From the NCBI GenBank assembly GCA_947651825.1, contig CANTAQ010000009.1, forward strand, positions 1 through 53,897: 53,897 bases of DNA, in the 5' to 3' direction. The DNA comes from an uncultured Clostridium sp. (GTDB taxonomy: Bacteria; Bacillota; Clostridia; TANB77; CAG-508). Shown here one piece after another: positions 46,170-53,897 of the stretch. The translations under genes were made by a program, and so were the position numbers. The notes beneath the pieces were generated by a model. The model saw only the letters and a list, made by a program, of their open reading frames with translations. It was not told the DNA's origin and did not search any database. Each line of letters opens with the position of its first letter. Position 1 is the stretch's first letter.

Positions 46170-48789
46170 CTATCTTTCTCCTGTTTGTCCATCTTGTTCC
46201 ATTAGTTTTACTGCCTGTTCCTCTCTTGTTTCTTTTATTACTACAGACTTTGCGTCAATTCCCAAAAAGTCGAAAAATCGCATTAGGCTTTCTTTTGCTT
46301 TTTTTATTCTGTCTCTACTCTTACATTCAATTTCTATACTATTTGGCATTGGTTTTCGTCCTTTACTAACAACTACAGACCTATCTTGCCTAATTACTAT
46401 TCCATCTTCATTTTCCATACTATTTCTAACAGTCTCTATTATGCATTTAGAATTTCCATTTGGGATTTGTATGCTCATACCTGGATGTTCACTATTAAAC
46501 TTTGCCACTAATTCTGTTAATGTCTTTCCTTCAAAATCAGTCGTTTCATATCTTTCTCTTTCTACTTGCATTACTCCGTTTATCTCTTTTTCTTTTTACT
46601 ATCAGCTCTTGTTTTTTTCTATTTAAATATTCTCTTATACATATAGATACTCCTTTTTCATTATTAAAGTATGTATCTCTTATTCTATCAGGTAGCATTG
46701 CTCTAAAATTTTCTCCAAAAAATGGTAATAAGTCACTCATTACAAATGCATCTCCTGGTTTTAATTTTATCTGTCTATCTGCATTATCTAAGCTTAATAT
46801 TTTAGTTATATCAAGCATTCCTCCTTCTTGAAATGCTCTCTTCAGTTCCTCTGGTCTATCTTTAAATCTCTGAAATATTCTATTTACAGTATTTAACATA
46901 TCTATATCATTGCTATTTGTTATTGTTCTTAATGACTCTTCCCACGCTTCTTCTATATTATCTGGATGTTTTGCAATGGCTTCATTAAATTTTGTAATTA
47001 TAAATATCGTTGATGCATTTTGCATTTCTTTTTTCTTTATATCTATTACCCCTTGTTGTCTTAATCCTTTAACATATCCTATCATTTCATTTAAAATGTC
47101 CCATGTATCTTGTTCTACATCATAATATATTCTTCCATCATTTTGATTTTCTCTTACAGTATTTGCTATATTTGTTATCAGTTCTCCAAAGTTCTCTTTA
47201 CGTATTAATTTATCAAATTCTTCAATTCTCCTTCTTATTACTTCTTCTCTTTCGTACCCTTTTCCTAATTTCTCAGTTGTAGCATCTTTCCACTCTTTAC
47301 TAAAAAATCCTGGTGGTAGTGGTACTTTTGTTCTACTTGTCCTTTTTAAAATGTCTACTATGTCACTTACTCCATAACATATTTTATCTGCCTCTCTTGG
47401 AAGTTGTACTACAGTTCCATCTCCTCTACTCTCACTATTTGTCCTACTGTGCTCTTCTATTGATTTTTTTATCATTCTTTTATTTGAATCTATTGCACTT
47501 CTTATTCTACTTTCGTCATATTCTTTTCCTATTGATTTAGCATATTTAACTATTGACTCTATAATTTCATCTTCTCTTGTCGAAATTATTCTTTCTATTA
47601 CATCTCTACCATTTATCTCATGTGAAAAGAACCCGTCTAATGAGCCTAATAATGCTTCTGTAGGGTGTGCTCCTGGAACATGACCAATGTCATGGACTAA
47701 TCCTGATACCATACAAAGAAGTGTATTTTTGTCTTTTACTGGTATTTCCTTACTTCTACTTATTAATCCTGTTATTAACATTACTTGCTCAGAATGTGAC
47801 AGCCTATTTGTTATTGCTTGATCTTCTCTATAATAATTTTCATTTAAGAAATTTATTAGTTTATATTCTATATCTTGATAATCCATATCTGAAAAAAAAC
47901 ATAAAAACATATCTTCTAAATTTCTTATTTTTCCTGGATTATAATTTTTCATTCTTTTTACTGTTGATATTTTTCTCATTAAATATTGTGGATCTTTAAA
48001 ATTGCTTAGTTCTAAATTAGGTGGCATTGGCACTCTATAGTCATGTATTATTTGTCCCTTATGTTTTAATTGCTCAAACTCATTCGTGCTAATTATAGTA
48101 CTAAGCATAGCACATATTGTAAGTTCTTCTAATGTCATATTTTGCTTTTGCTCTAACATCTCTTTTATTGATCTAGAGTACTTTGACAATGTATTTCTCT
48201 GTACATCGAAATTACTAAGTACTACATCATATATTTTTCTTAGCTCTTCAGCATTTCCTGAAAGCACTTCAAATTCAATTTCCTCATTCATTTCAAAATA
48301 GTCGCCATATTCATCTTTCGCTCTTAAATCATCAAATGCAACCTCTATTTTTGTTCCATCCTCTGCTATAATATTTATTTTGCTTCTATTATTATCTACC
48401 TTTACAGCCATTTCTAAATTTTCAGGAAATTCTAACTCAGGATATTTTTTCTTTAAACAAGATATCGCATATGATAGTGTAGTTTCTCCTTCTTGAGCAA
48501 CAAAACCTTCTGGTATTTCTACTTCAAATTCCTTTCTTTCAAGATATGCCATTTCCTGTCCTGTTGGTACTTTATATGTTACAAAAATTTTTCCTTCAAG
48601 ATTTCTTATTCTAAAACTTCTTTCGCTATTATAAAAGCTTCTATTTGGAGTATCATAATATGTATCTGTCTGCTTTACTCGATTTATTTCACCTTCCACT
48701 TTATATCCATTTTGTACTAATCTACTTAATAACTCATTTCGATTTATTTCTTGTAGTGGAAGTAATTTTAGTTCTCTCTCATTGCCCAT
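46170..48789 (-). CDS. CYTH-HD domain protein with +1 frameshift at CGG
   Basis: The N-terminus has a CYTH domain (about 1-210) with the ExExK signature ERELK and TDTYYDTP, binding triphosphates or polyphosphate. An HD hydrolase domain (about 255-600) follows, with MVSGLVHDIGHVPGAHP as in dGTPase-like enzymes. Near the end the frame meets CGG (46578-46576) and would stop after nine more codons in a basic tail. Skipping C46578 gives DKGVMQVERERYET and adds a domain of about 130 residues rich in charged residues, ending at 46170. The total is 872 residues. The combination is unusual; nucleotide signalling or dNTP control is possible. ATG 48789 follows GAGGTGAT. Confidence 0.8.
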
Positions 48790-48865
48790 ACTAATCACCT
48801 CATATACTAATAATTATACCTTATTTTTCCAATTTTATCAATTAAATACTTTATACAAACAAAAA

Positions 48866-48885
48866 TTGAGATCATATGACCTCAA
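48866..48885 (-). terminator. Terminator after the DUF1858 gene
   Basis: TTGAG and CTCAA flank the palindrome TCATATGA, followed on the minus strand by TTTTTG. Confidence 0.65.
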
Positions 48886-48892
48886 CTTTATA

Positions 48893-49075
48893 TTATTTAT
48901 TTATTTTTTCTAATAATTCTTCAACATCTATTCCATGTACTTCACATGCTTCTTCTATTGTTTCTGCTTGTGATGCTGGGCATCCTAAACAATGCATTCC
49001 TGCCTGTAGTAAAATATCTGCTTTTTCTGGTGCTATTTCTAGAAGTTCTCCTATTTTTGTTGTTTTCTCTATCAT
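48893..49075 (-). CDS. DUF1858 redox-disulfide protein
   Basis: A 60-residue protein of the DUF1858 family (hybrid-cluster-protein-associated disulfide domain). It has ILLQAGMHCLGCPASQAETI with the Cys-x2-Cys pair and GIDVEELLEKIN at the end. These domains are thought to act in redox or metal-sulfur chemistry, but the role is unproven. An AGGAGG site precedes ATG 49075. It stands alone between two terminators or promoters. Confidence 0.9.
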   Translation of the reverse strand: MIEKTTKIGELLEIAPEKADILLQAGMHCLGCPASQAETIEEACEVHGIDVEELLEKINK

Positions 49076-49177
49076 TTTTTCCTCCTAAATTAATATATTT
49101 TTCAAAGTATCAGTCATTATTGACTATACACAAATTTTATTTCCGAAAACATTCTAACATATTTTTTTGAAAAAGTA

Positions 49178-49206
49178 TAGACAATTTTGTAAAATTATAG
49201 TAGAAT
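49178..49206 (+). promoter_or_regulatory. Promoter of the second T4SS locus
   Basis: TAGACA (49178-49183), a 17-base spacer and TAGAAT (49201-49206), about 25 bases before the first small gene. Confidence 0.5.
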
Positions 49207-49232
49207 AATAAAAATTTGAAAGGTGGTGAAGT

Positions 49233-49373
49233 CTGTTAGAAGTTTTAATTCATATTTTCTTTGCATCTTTTATTATTAATCTTTTTATAACTTTTTATTC
49301 GATATATTTGTTTTTTGAAATGAAATTTTTTCATTCTTTACAAGGTTCTAAACTAAAATTCAAAAATTTTTAA
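49233..49373 (+). CDS. Small single-helix membrane protein upstream of virD4
   Basis: A 46-residue frame starting at CTG 49233 after AAAGGTGGTGA. It encodes a hydrophobic helix (LLEVLIHIFFASFIINLFIT) followed by a basic tail (KLKFKNF) and ends at 49371-49373, 16 bases before virD4. CTG starts are rare, and no ATG, GTG or TTG fits this frame. It may be a small T4SS component or an incidental frame. Confidence 0.4.
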   Translation: MLEVLIHIFFASFIINLFITFYSIYLFFEMKFFHSLQGSKLKFKNF

Positions 49374-49389
49374 CAAAAGGAGGTTTCCT

Positions 49390-51123
49390 TTGAAATTAAT
49401 AACTAGAATAACTTTTGTCTTATTTTCAATATTTTTTTTAGTTGCTTTTATGTTTTATTTGTTCCACTCAATATTTTTTTCAAATTCTGTAATAATACCA
49501 TATTCAATATATCCATTTGATATCTGTATAAAAGCTCCAATTATTTGGAAATATATTAAAATTACATATTTATTAACATTTATTTATTCTTCTGCTTTGG
49601 TTTCTAACTCATTTTTTAATTTATTTTTTAAAAATATATCTTTTACTCTACCACGTACAAAAAAACTTCATCCATCCATAAAATCTACTAATACTTTAAA
49701 TTTATTTGTTGGTATGAATTCCGATAAAGAGCCTATTTTTATAGATGAAAGTGGATTATATCAAAATATTTTAATAACAGGAACTATTGGAAGCGGTAAA
49801 ACAAGCTCTGCAATGTATCCATTTACTAGGCAATTGATGAATTTTTGTTCTTATAATAATTCAAAAAAGCTTGGTATGCTAATATTAGATGTTAAAGGTA
49901 ATTTTTATAAACAAGTAAGAAAATATGCTGAAGATTGTAATAGGCTTGATGACTTAATAATATTAGAATTAGGTGGTAACATTAAATATAATCCTCTTGA
50001 TAAACCTAATTTGAATCCTATAGTCCTAGCTAATCGTTTAAAAACTATTCTTACATTATTCTCTCCTAATAATAGTGAATCTTACTGGTTAGACAAAGCA
50101 GAAATTGTTTTAGCAGAGTGTATTAAACTTTGTAGATTATATAACAATAATTATGTTACATTTGCTGAATTACACAAATTAGTCAATTCAAATGATTATT
50201 ATGAAGAGAAATTAGCTTTTCTAAGAAAATTATTTCAATCTGGTAAATTATCTCATAATGATGTTTATAATTTATATTCTGCTATTAATTTTTTTGAGAC
50301 TGAATTTAAATCATTAGATTCTAGAGTACTTTCTATTTTGAAATCTGAAATTTCTCGTATGACAACTGCTTTTATTTCTGATTATGACATTCTCAATACT
50401 TTTTCCCCTAGCCAAGAAGATTTAAATTTCAATGGTTTTTCTGAAGTAATTGAAAAAGGTAAAATAGTTGTTTTAAATATGAATATATCAACATACAAAA
50501 ATTTATCTAAACTTATTTCAGCTTACTTAAAGTTAGATTTTCAAACTGAAGTTTTATCAAGGCTTTCTAATAATACTGTTAAACCTTGTGTATTTATATC
50601 TGATGAATTTCATGAATATGTTACAAACACTGATAGTGATTTTTTCGCACAAAGCAGAGAAGCTAAATGTATTAATATTGTTGCAACTCAAAGTTATACT
50701 TCTCTTTTGAATTCTTTAAAAGATCAATCAGCTGTAAGAGTAATAGTCCAGAATCTAATTAACAAACTATGGTTTAGAACTGATGATGTTTTTACAATAG
50801 AAGATGCACAAAAACAAATAGGAAAAGAAGATAAGGAAAAAATATCTAAAAGTATCTCTGAAAATGCTCAAGAAACTAATTTTAATTACTTTACAAATTC
50901 ATTGAATTCTAAAAAATCAAATGTTTCCGAAAGCATTAGTACACAAGTAAATTTTGATTTCGTATATGATACCAATTTCTTTACTCAAAAATTAGAAACT
51001 TTCTCTTGCCTTGCTTTCCTATCAAATGGTTTTAAAATTATGCCTCCTCAAAAAATATTAATGAAACCTTACTTCTCAACGAAAGAGCATAATTTTAAAA
51101 ATTCAAAATATAAAATTATTTAG
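49390..51123 (+). CDS. VirD4/TraG-like coupling ATPase
   Basis: A 577-residue protein with two N-terminal membrane helices (about 5-30 and 50-75), Walker A GTIGSGKTSS (about 131-140) and Walker B CVFISDEFHEYV (about 397-408). This is the VirD4/TraG/TcpA type that brings substrates to a T4SS channel. The start is TTG 49390 with a perfect AAAGGAGGT. It leads the operon of pilin, VirB6 and PrgI. No relaxase is found in the window, so the substrate may be protein, or DNA processed elsewhere. No CGG codons. Confidence 0.88.
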   Translation: MKLITRITFVLFSIFFLVAFMFYLFHSIFFSNSVIIPYSIYPFDICIKAPIIWKYIKITYLLTFIYSSALVSNSFFNLFFKNISFTLPRTKKLHPSIKSTNTLNLFVGMNSDKEPIFIDESGLYQNILITGTIGSGKTSSAMYPFTRQLMNFCSYNNSKKLGMLILDVKGNFYKQVRKYAEDCNRLDDLIILELGGNIKYNPLDKPNLNPIVLANRLKTILTLFSPNNSESYWLDKAEIVLAECIKLCRLYNNNYVTFAELHKLVNSNDYYEEKLAFLRKLFQSGKLSHNDVYNLYSAINFFETEFKSLDSRVLSILKSEISRMTTAFISDYDILNTFSPSQEDLNFNGFSEVIEKGKIVVLNMNISTYKNLSKLISAYLKLDFQTEVLSRLSNNTVKPCVFISDEFHEYVTNTDSDFFAQSREAKCINIVATQSYTSLLNSLKDQSAVRVIVQNLINKLWFRTDDVFTIEDAQKQIGKEDKEKISKSISENAQETNFNYFTNSLNSKKSNVSESISTQVNFDFVYDTNFFTQKLETFSCLAFLSNGFKIMPPQKILMKPYFSTKEHNFKNSKYKII

Positions 51124-51132
51124 GAGGTTTTA

Positions 51133-51477
51133 ATGAAAAAATTATATTATATTTTTTATATTACTTTTTTGGTAATAATTATACTTAATTTCTTGTCTCT
51201 TACAAGCTTTGCATCATATCCAAAGCTTGTAAATACAATAACCAATGCTTTTGATAAAATTAAAAGTTGGTTTTTAAAAATTGCCACTCCAGCAGCTGCT
51301 GTAGCTGTCGGAACTGGAATCTTTATGAAAAAATTTAGTTTTGGAGATGAAGAAAGACTTAGAACTGGAAAAAGACTTATTCGTGGCAGTTTATTCTCAT
51401 ATGCTTTTATATTATGCATTGATTTGATACTATCTGCAATTAAACTTCTCGTGTCTGCTGAAGCTGGAGGTGATTAA
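51133..51477 (+). CDS. VirB2-like pilin or small T4SS membrane protein
   Basis: A 114-residue protein with a signal segment (about 1-27, ending SFASY), a second helix (AAAVAVGTGIFM), a basic charged loop (FGDEERLRTGKRLI) and a third helix, the VirB2/TrbC-like layout. It is not close to the three pilins at 21518-22751. An AGGAGG site precedes ATG 51133. It overlaps or abuts the next gene. Confidence 0.75.
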   Translation: MKKLYYIFYITFLVIIILNFLSLTSFASYPKLVNTITNAFDKIKSWFLKIATPAAAVAVGTGIFMKKFSFGDEERLRTGKRLIRGSLFSYAFILCIDLILSAIKLLVSAEAGGD

Positions 51478-52363
51478 TATTAACTCTGCAACTGTTACTG
51501 CTCAATTAATCTCTTCTTTAAATCATCTACTTTCTAATTTTCTCTCTTCTGTGTATGCTACTATCTCTTCTATTCTCGATGATTTAGCCTTTATTGATCA
51601 ATCAATTACTTCTGATTTAAGTCCTATAGTAGGAGATAATTTAGGTTCTGGTATTTTACTTATTTGTAACTCTTTAATTTATGGCTTTCTCATTTATTAT
51701 GCTATTTCTTATCTTTTTTCTCATCTTACATTTACTCAAGTAGAACATCCTGCTCAATTTATTTTCAAACTGCTTCTTTGTTCTCTTGCAATAAATGGTA
51801 GCCTTATTTTCTGTTCATTTTTAATTCATATTATTTCTCTAATATCTAATTCAGTACTAATGCTTGGAGAAAGTTTATTTCATACAAAAATTTCCTTTAT
51901 TTGTTTAATAGATGCTTTAAATCCTCAAAATTACTTTTTAGAAGGGTTGTTTAATATATTTAGTTTTGATGGACTACTAAAAAGTTTAATTTCTATTAGT
52001 TTTATAACACTTACTATATCCTATTCAATAAGATATGTTATAATTAAAGTTTTCATTTTAATCTCGCCTTTTGCAATAATTTCTCTTATTAATGCCAAAT
52101 CTAGTTGGTTCTTTAAGTCTTGGTTAAAAAACTTTCTTTCTATGCTTTTTCTTCAAGTTTTAATTTCTTTAATCTTAGTTGTTTATTTTGCAATTACTTT
52201 TAACGATAATACTATTATAAACCAATTAATTCAATTTGGAATAATATTTACTCTCGTAAAAGCTAATTCATTTTTAAAGGAATTTATGGGAGGATTATCT
52301 GCTGAAATAAACTTTAGCAGTGTAAGTATGTTTAATATGTTTAAAGGAGGTAATATAAAATGA
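51470..52363 (+). CDS. VirB6-like membrane protein
   Basis: A 297-residue polytopic protein with about six hydrophobic helices and a short cytoplasmic end, typical of the VirB6/TrbL class in Gram-positive T4SS. GTG 51470 lies inside GGAGGTGATTAAT. That ribosome site is better spaced for ATT 51479 in the same frame, so an AUU start is possible (294 residues). It lacks the long Gly/Ser-rich tail of the virB6 at 15198. Confidence 0.78.
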   Translation: MININSATVTAQLISSLNHLLSNFLSSVYATISSILDDLAFIDQSITSDLSPIVGDNLGSGILLICNSLIYGFLIYYAISYLFSHLTFTQVEHPAQFIFKLLLCSLAINGSLIFCSFLIHIISLISNSVLMLGESLFHTKISFICLIDALNPQNYFLEGLFNIFSFDGLLKSLISISFITLTISYSIRYVIIKVFILISPFAIISLINAKSSWFFKSWLKNFLSMLFLQVLISLILVVYFAITFNDNTIINQLIQFGIIFTLVKANSFLKEFMGGLSAEINFSSVSMFNMFKGGNIK

Positions 52364-52644
52364 AATTTATAATTCCTCAAAATTATAATTTTAAAAATAG
52401 ATTATTTGGTTTTATGGATTATTCAACTGCTATTTTTAATGTTGTTTGGATGTTATTAGTTTTTCTATTAGTTAGTTTATTTAGCTTTTCTTTAAACATT
52501 AAAATTGCAATCTTCATAACATTATACTTTCCTCTATTCTTATTCAGTGTGTTTGGTTTCAATAATGAGAATATTGTTTATGTAATATTTTACATTCTTA
52601 AATTTATTAAAAATAGGAAAGTTTATTTTTTCAATAAAGATTGA
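52360..52644 (+). CDS. PrgI-family (VirB3-like) T4SS protein
   Basis: A 94-residue protein starting MKFIIPQNYNFKNRLFGFMDY with two central helices and a basic ending, as in PrgI-family proteins of Gram-positive conjugation systems. Unlike the PrgI at 20996, its frame is intact and it has no CGG. AGGAGG precedes ATG 52360, which overlaps the VirB6 stop by 4 bases. It closes the operon; the promoter of the next gene begins in its last codon. Confidence 0.85.
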   Translation: MKFIIPQNYNFKNRLFGFMDYSTAIFNVVWMLLVFLLVSLFSFSLNIKIAIFITLYFPLFLFSVFGFNNENIVYVIFYILKFIKNRKVYFFNKD

Positions 52645-52669
52645 CAAATTAAGCTTTTCAAGATAGAAT
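52641..52669 (+). promoter_or_regulatory. Promoter of the TagO/WecA-like gene
   Basis: TTGACA (52641-52646), a 17-base spacer and TAGAAT (52664-52669), 38 bases before the start of the gene at 52708. Confidence 0.65.
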
Positions 52670-52707
52670 ATATTAAATTATGTATATTAAATTAAAGGAG
52701 AACTATT

Positions 52708-53814
52708 ATGTGGGGAGATATAGCAATAGCTTTCTTGTTAGCCTTTATAACTGCTTATGTTGTGACCCCTTATACTATTAGGCTAGCTCGTAAAGTTGGA
52801 GCATTAGATGTTCCTAAAGAATCTAGAAAAATTCATACTAAACCAATGCCTAGACTCGGTGGTTTAGCAATTATAGCAGGTTTCATGGTTTCTATAATAT
52901 ATCTATTAATTATGATGTCTATTGAAAAAACTATTAATTTAAAAGATTATAACAATTATTATATTAAACTAATCGGATTATTTGGAGGTGCTATAGTTCT
53001 AGCCATATTTTGTATATTTGATGATATAAAAGGAATTAATCCTTTTGTTAAATTACTTGGACAAACACTTGCTGCACTTATAGTAACATTTGCTGGAATA
53101 CGAATTGATAAAATAATCTTTTCATCTTTCCTTAATACCCTTATAACTGAAGAAATTGTTTCTATAACTATTACTGTTATATGGATTGTTGGTATTACTA
53201 ATGCAATTAATTTGATAGATGGATTAGATGGTCTCTCTAGTGGAATCTCACTTATTTCTTGTATCTCTCTATTAATGATTTTTGCATTAAATGATTCTCC
53301 TATAATTTCAATTATTTTAGTTACAGCTCTTGGCGGTGCAATATTAGGATTTTTACCATTTAATTTTTCTCCAGCAAAAACATTTCTAGGAGATACTGGT
53401 TCTAATTTTCTGGGATACACCTTATCTATAATTGCTATCCTTGGAGTAGCAAAAACATATACAGCTATCGTTTTAATTGCACCTTTAATAGTTTTTGCAT
53501 TACCACTATTAGATACTGGACTTGCAATTTTTAGAAGATTAATTAAAACAAAATCTGTTAAAGGAATTTTTAAAGCTGATAAAGAACATCTACATCATAA
53601 AATAATGAGAAAAGGCTATTCTCAAAAGCAAGCTGTTTTAATACTTTATGCCTTTAGCGCAACTTTTGGAATGTTTGCAATAATTCTTTTAGAAAGTGGT
53701 TTTTGGAAATCTGTTTCTTTTGCTCTAATGGTCATTGCAATTGGTGCAATTGGCGCAAAAGATTTCTTTAAAATAGATGAATCTAATATAGAATATAAAA
53801 ATCCAAAAAGATAA
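52708..53814 (+). CDS. tagO: TagO/WecA-like undecaprenyl-phosphate GlcNAc-1-phosphate transferase
   Basis: A 368-residue membrane enzyme of the MraY/WecA superfamily with about ten helices. Motifs in order: DVPKESRKIHTKPMPRLGG, CIFDDIKGINP (Asp pair), AINLIDGLDGLSSG, FLGDTGSNFLGY, and the HLHHKIMRKGYS loop, which favours WecA/TagO over MraY. It starts lipid-linked synthesis of wall teichoic acid or other surface glycans. AAAGGAG precedes ATG 52708. The frame is intact. Confidence 0.9.
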   Translation: MWGDIAIAFLLAFITAYVVTPYTIRLARKVGALDVPKESRKIHTKPMPRLGGLAIIAGFMVSIIYLLIMMSIEKTINLKDYNNYYIKLIGLFGGAIVLAIFCIFDDIKGINPFVKLLGQTLAALIVTFAGIRIDKIIFSSFLNTLITEEIVSITITVIWIVGITNAINLIDGLDGLSSGISLISCISLLMIFALNDSPIISIILVTALGGAILGFLPFNFSPAKTFLGDTGSNFLGYTLSIIAILGVAKTYTAIVLIAPLIVFALPLLDTGLAIFRRLIKTKSVKGIFKADKEHLHHKIMRKGYSQKQAVLILYAFSATFGMFAIILLESGFWKSVSFALMVIAIGAIGAKDFFKIDESNIEYKNPKR

Positions 53815-53897
53815 CATAAATAAAAAACCAATCATTATAGTGTGAAGTTGTCAACAAAAAGTAGACACAAAAAAGCGTAATTATGAAAATCCTAGTT
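53815..53897. other. Window-end intergenic sequence
   Basis: No gene is seen. TTGTCAACAAAAAGTAGACA near 53849-53868 resembles the end of some insertion sequences, but only one end is in the window. Confidence 0.2.

Noticed and set aside
53849..53868. Possible insertion-sequence end
   Set aside because: Only one short imperfect motif at the window edge; no transposase or second end visible.

Overview
The window looks like chromosomal DNA of a strongly AT-rich, endospore-forming Firmicute of the class Clostridia, probably an uncultivated gut lineage. The signs are AT-rich codon use, AGGAGG-type ribosome binding sites, intrinsic terminators, the spore protease GPR, a BofC-like protein, an acetate kinase/phosphotransacetylase pair and Clostridia-type surface proteins. 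I cannot name the species.

Layout. 1-640: tail of an unknown gene, a terminator and a palindrome-rich element bounded by 14-bp inverted repeats. 643-5445 (+): tsaE, tsaB, rimI, a Lon-like protease and a TraX-like membrane protein. 5452-10692: gpr, nth, a cation/Ca2+ exchanger and a CAP-domain protein (-), interrupted by two GC-rich, foreign-looking genes. 10761-22751 (-): a type IV secretion (T4SS) operon with three pilin-like proteins, PrgI, a VirB4 system in two pieces, VirB6, a cell-wall hydrolase, a VirB8/TcpC-like protein and an acidic protein. 23163-30027 (-): tRNA-Gly, an L,D-transpeptidase, sua5, a radical SAM protein, rnc, thiamine pyrophosphokinase, ackA and pta. 30286-31161 (+): a foreign-looking glycosyltransferase. 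31256-34933 (-): a large thioester/Cna-B adhesin. 35328-38065 (+): tRNAs Gly, Cys and Lys, a phosphodiesterase, a second L,D-transpeptidase and a small repressor. 38165-49075 (-): bofC-like, comEC, SH3 protein, AI-2E transporter, exoA, tRNAs Thr, Glu and Lys, pyrG, a CYTH-HD protein and a DUF1858 protein. 49233-52644 (+): a second T4SS locus with VirD4/TraG, a pilin-like protein, VirB6 and PrgI. 52708-53814 (+): a TagO/WecA-like transferase.

Main discovery candidate. Seven native genes (tsaE, the Ca2+ exchanger, virB6, prgI, the second L,D-transpeptidase, exoA and the CYTH-HD gene) are each broken by one extra C. In every case that C lies directly before a glycine codon GGA or GGG, so the original frame reads CGG and the +1 frame restores the expected protein. 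My hand scan found no other in-frame CGG codon in any native gene here: CGG occurs seven times and all seven are +1 shift points. tsaE is normally essential and none of the genes looks decayed. The pattern suggests that this organism does not read CGG as arginine but shifts +1 at it and inserts glycine, a general recoding rule rather than seven mutations. The three foreign-looking genes use CGG as ordinary arginine (eight codons), which fits recent acquisition from organisms with the normal rule. I know of no description of such a system in bacteria.

Functional links. Three t6A tRNA-modification genes (tsaE, tsaB, sua5) are present. The two T4SS loci are complementary (VirB4 only in one, VirD4 only in the other), and no relaxase is seen, so they may form one chromosomal secretion or DNA-transfer apparatus.
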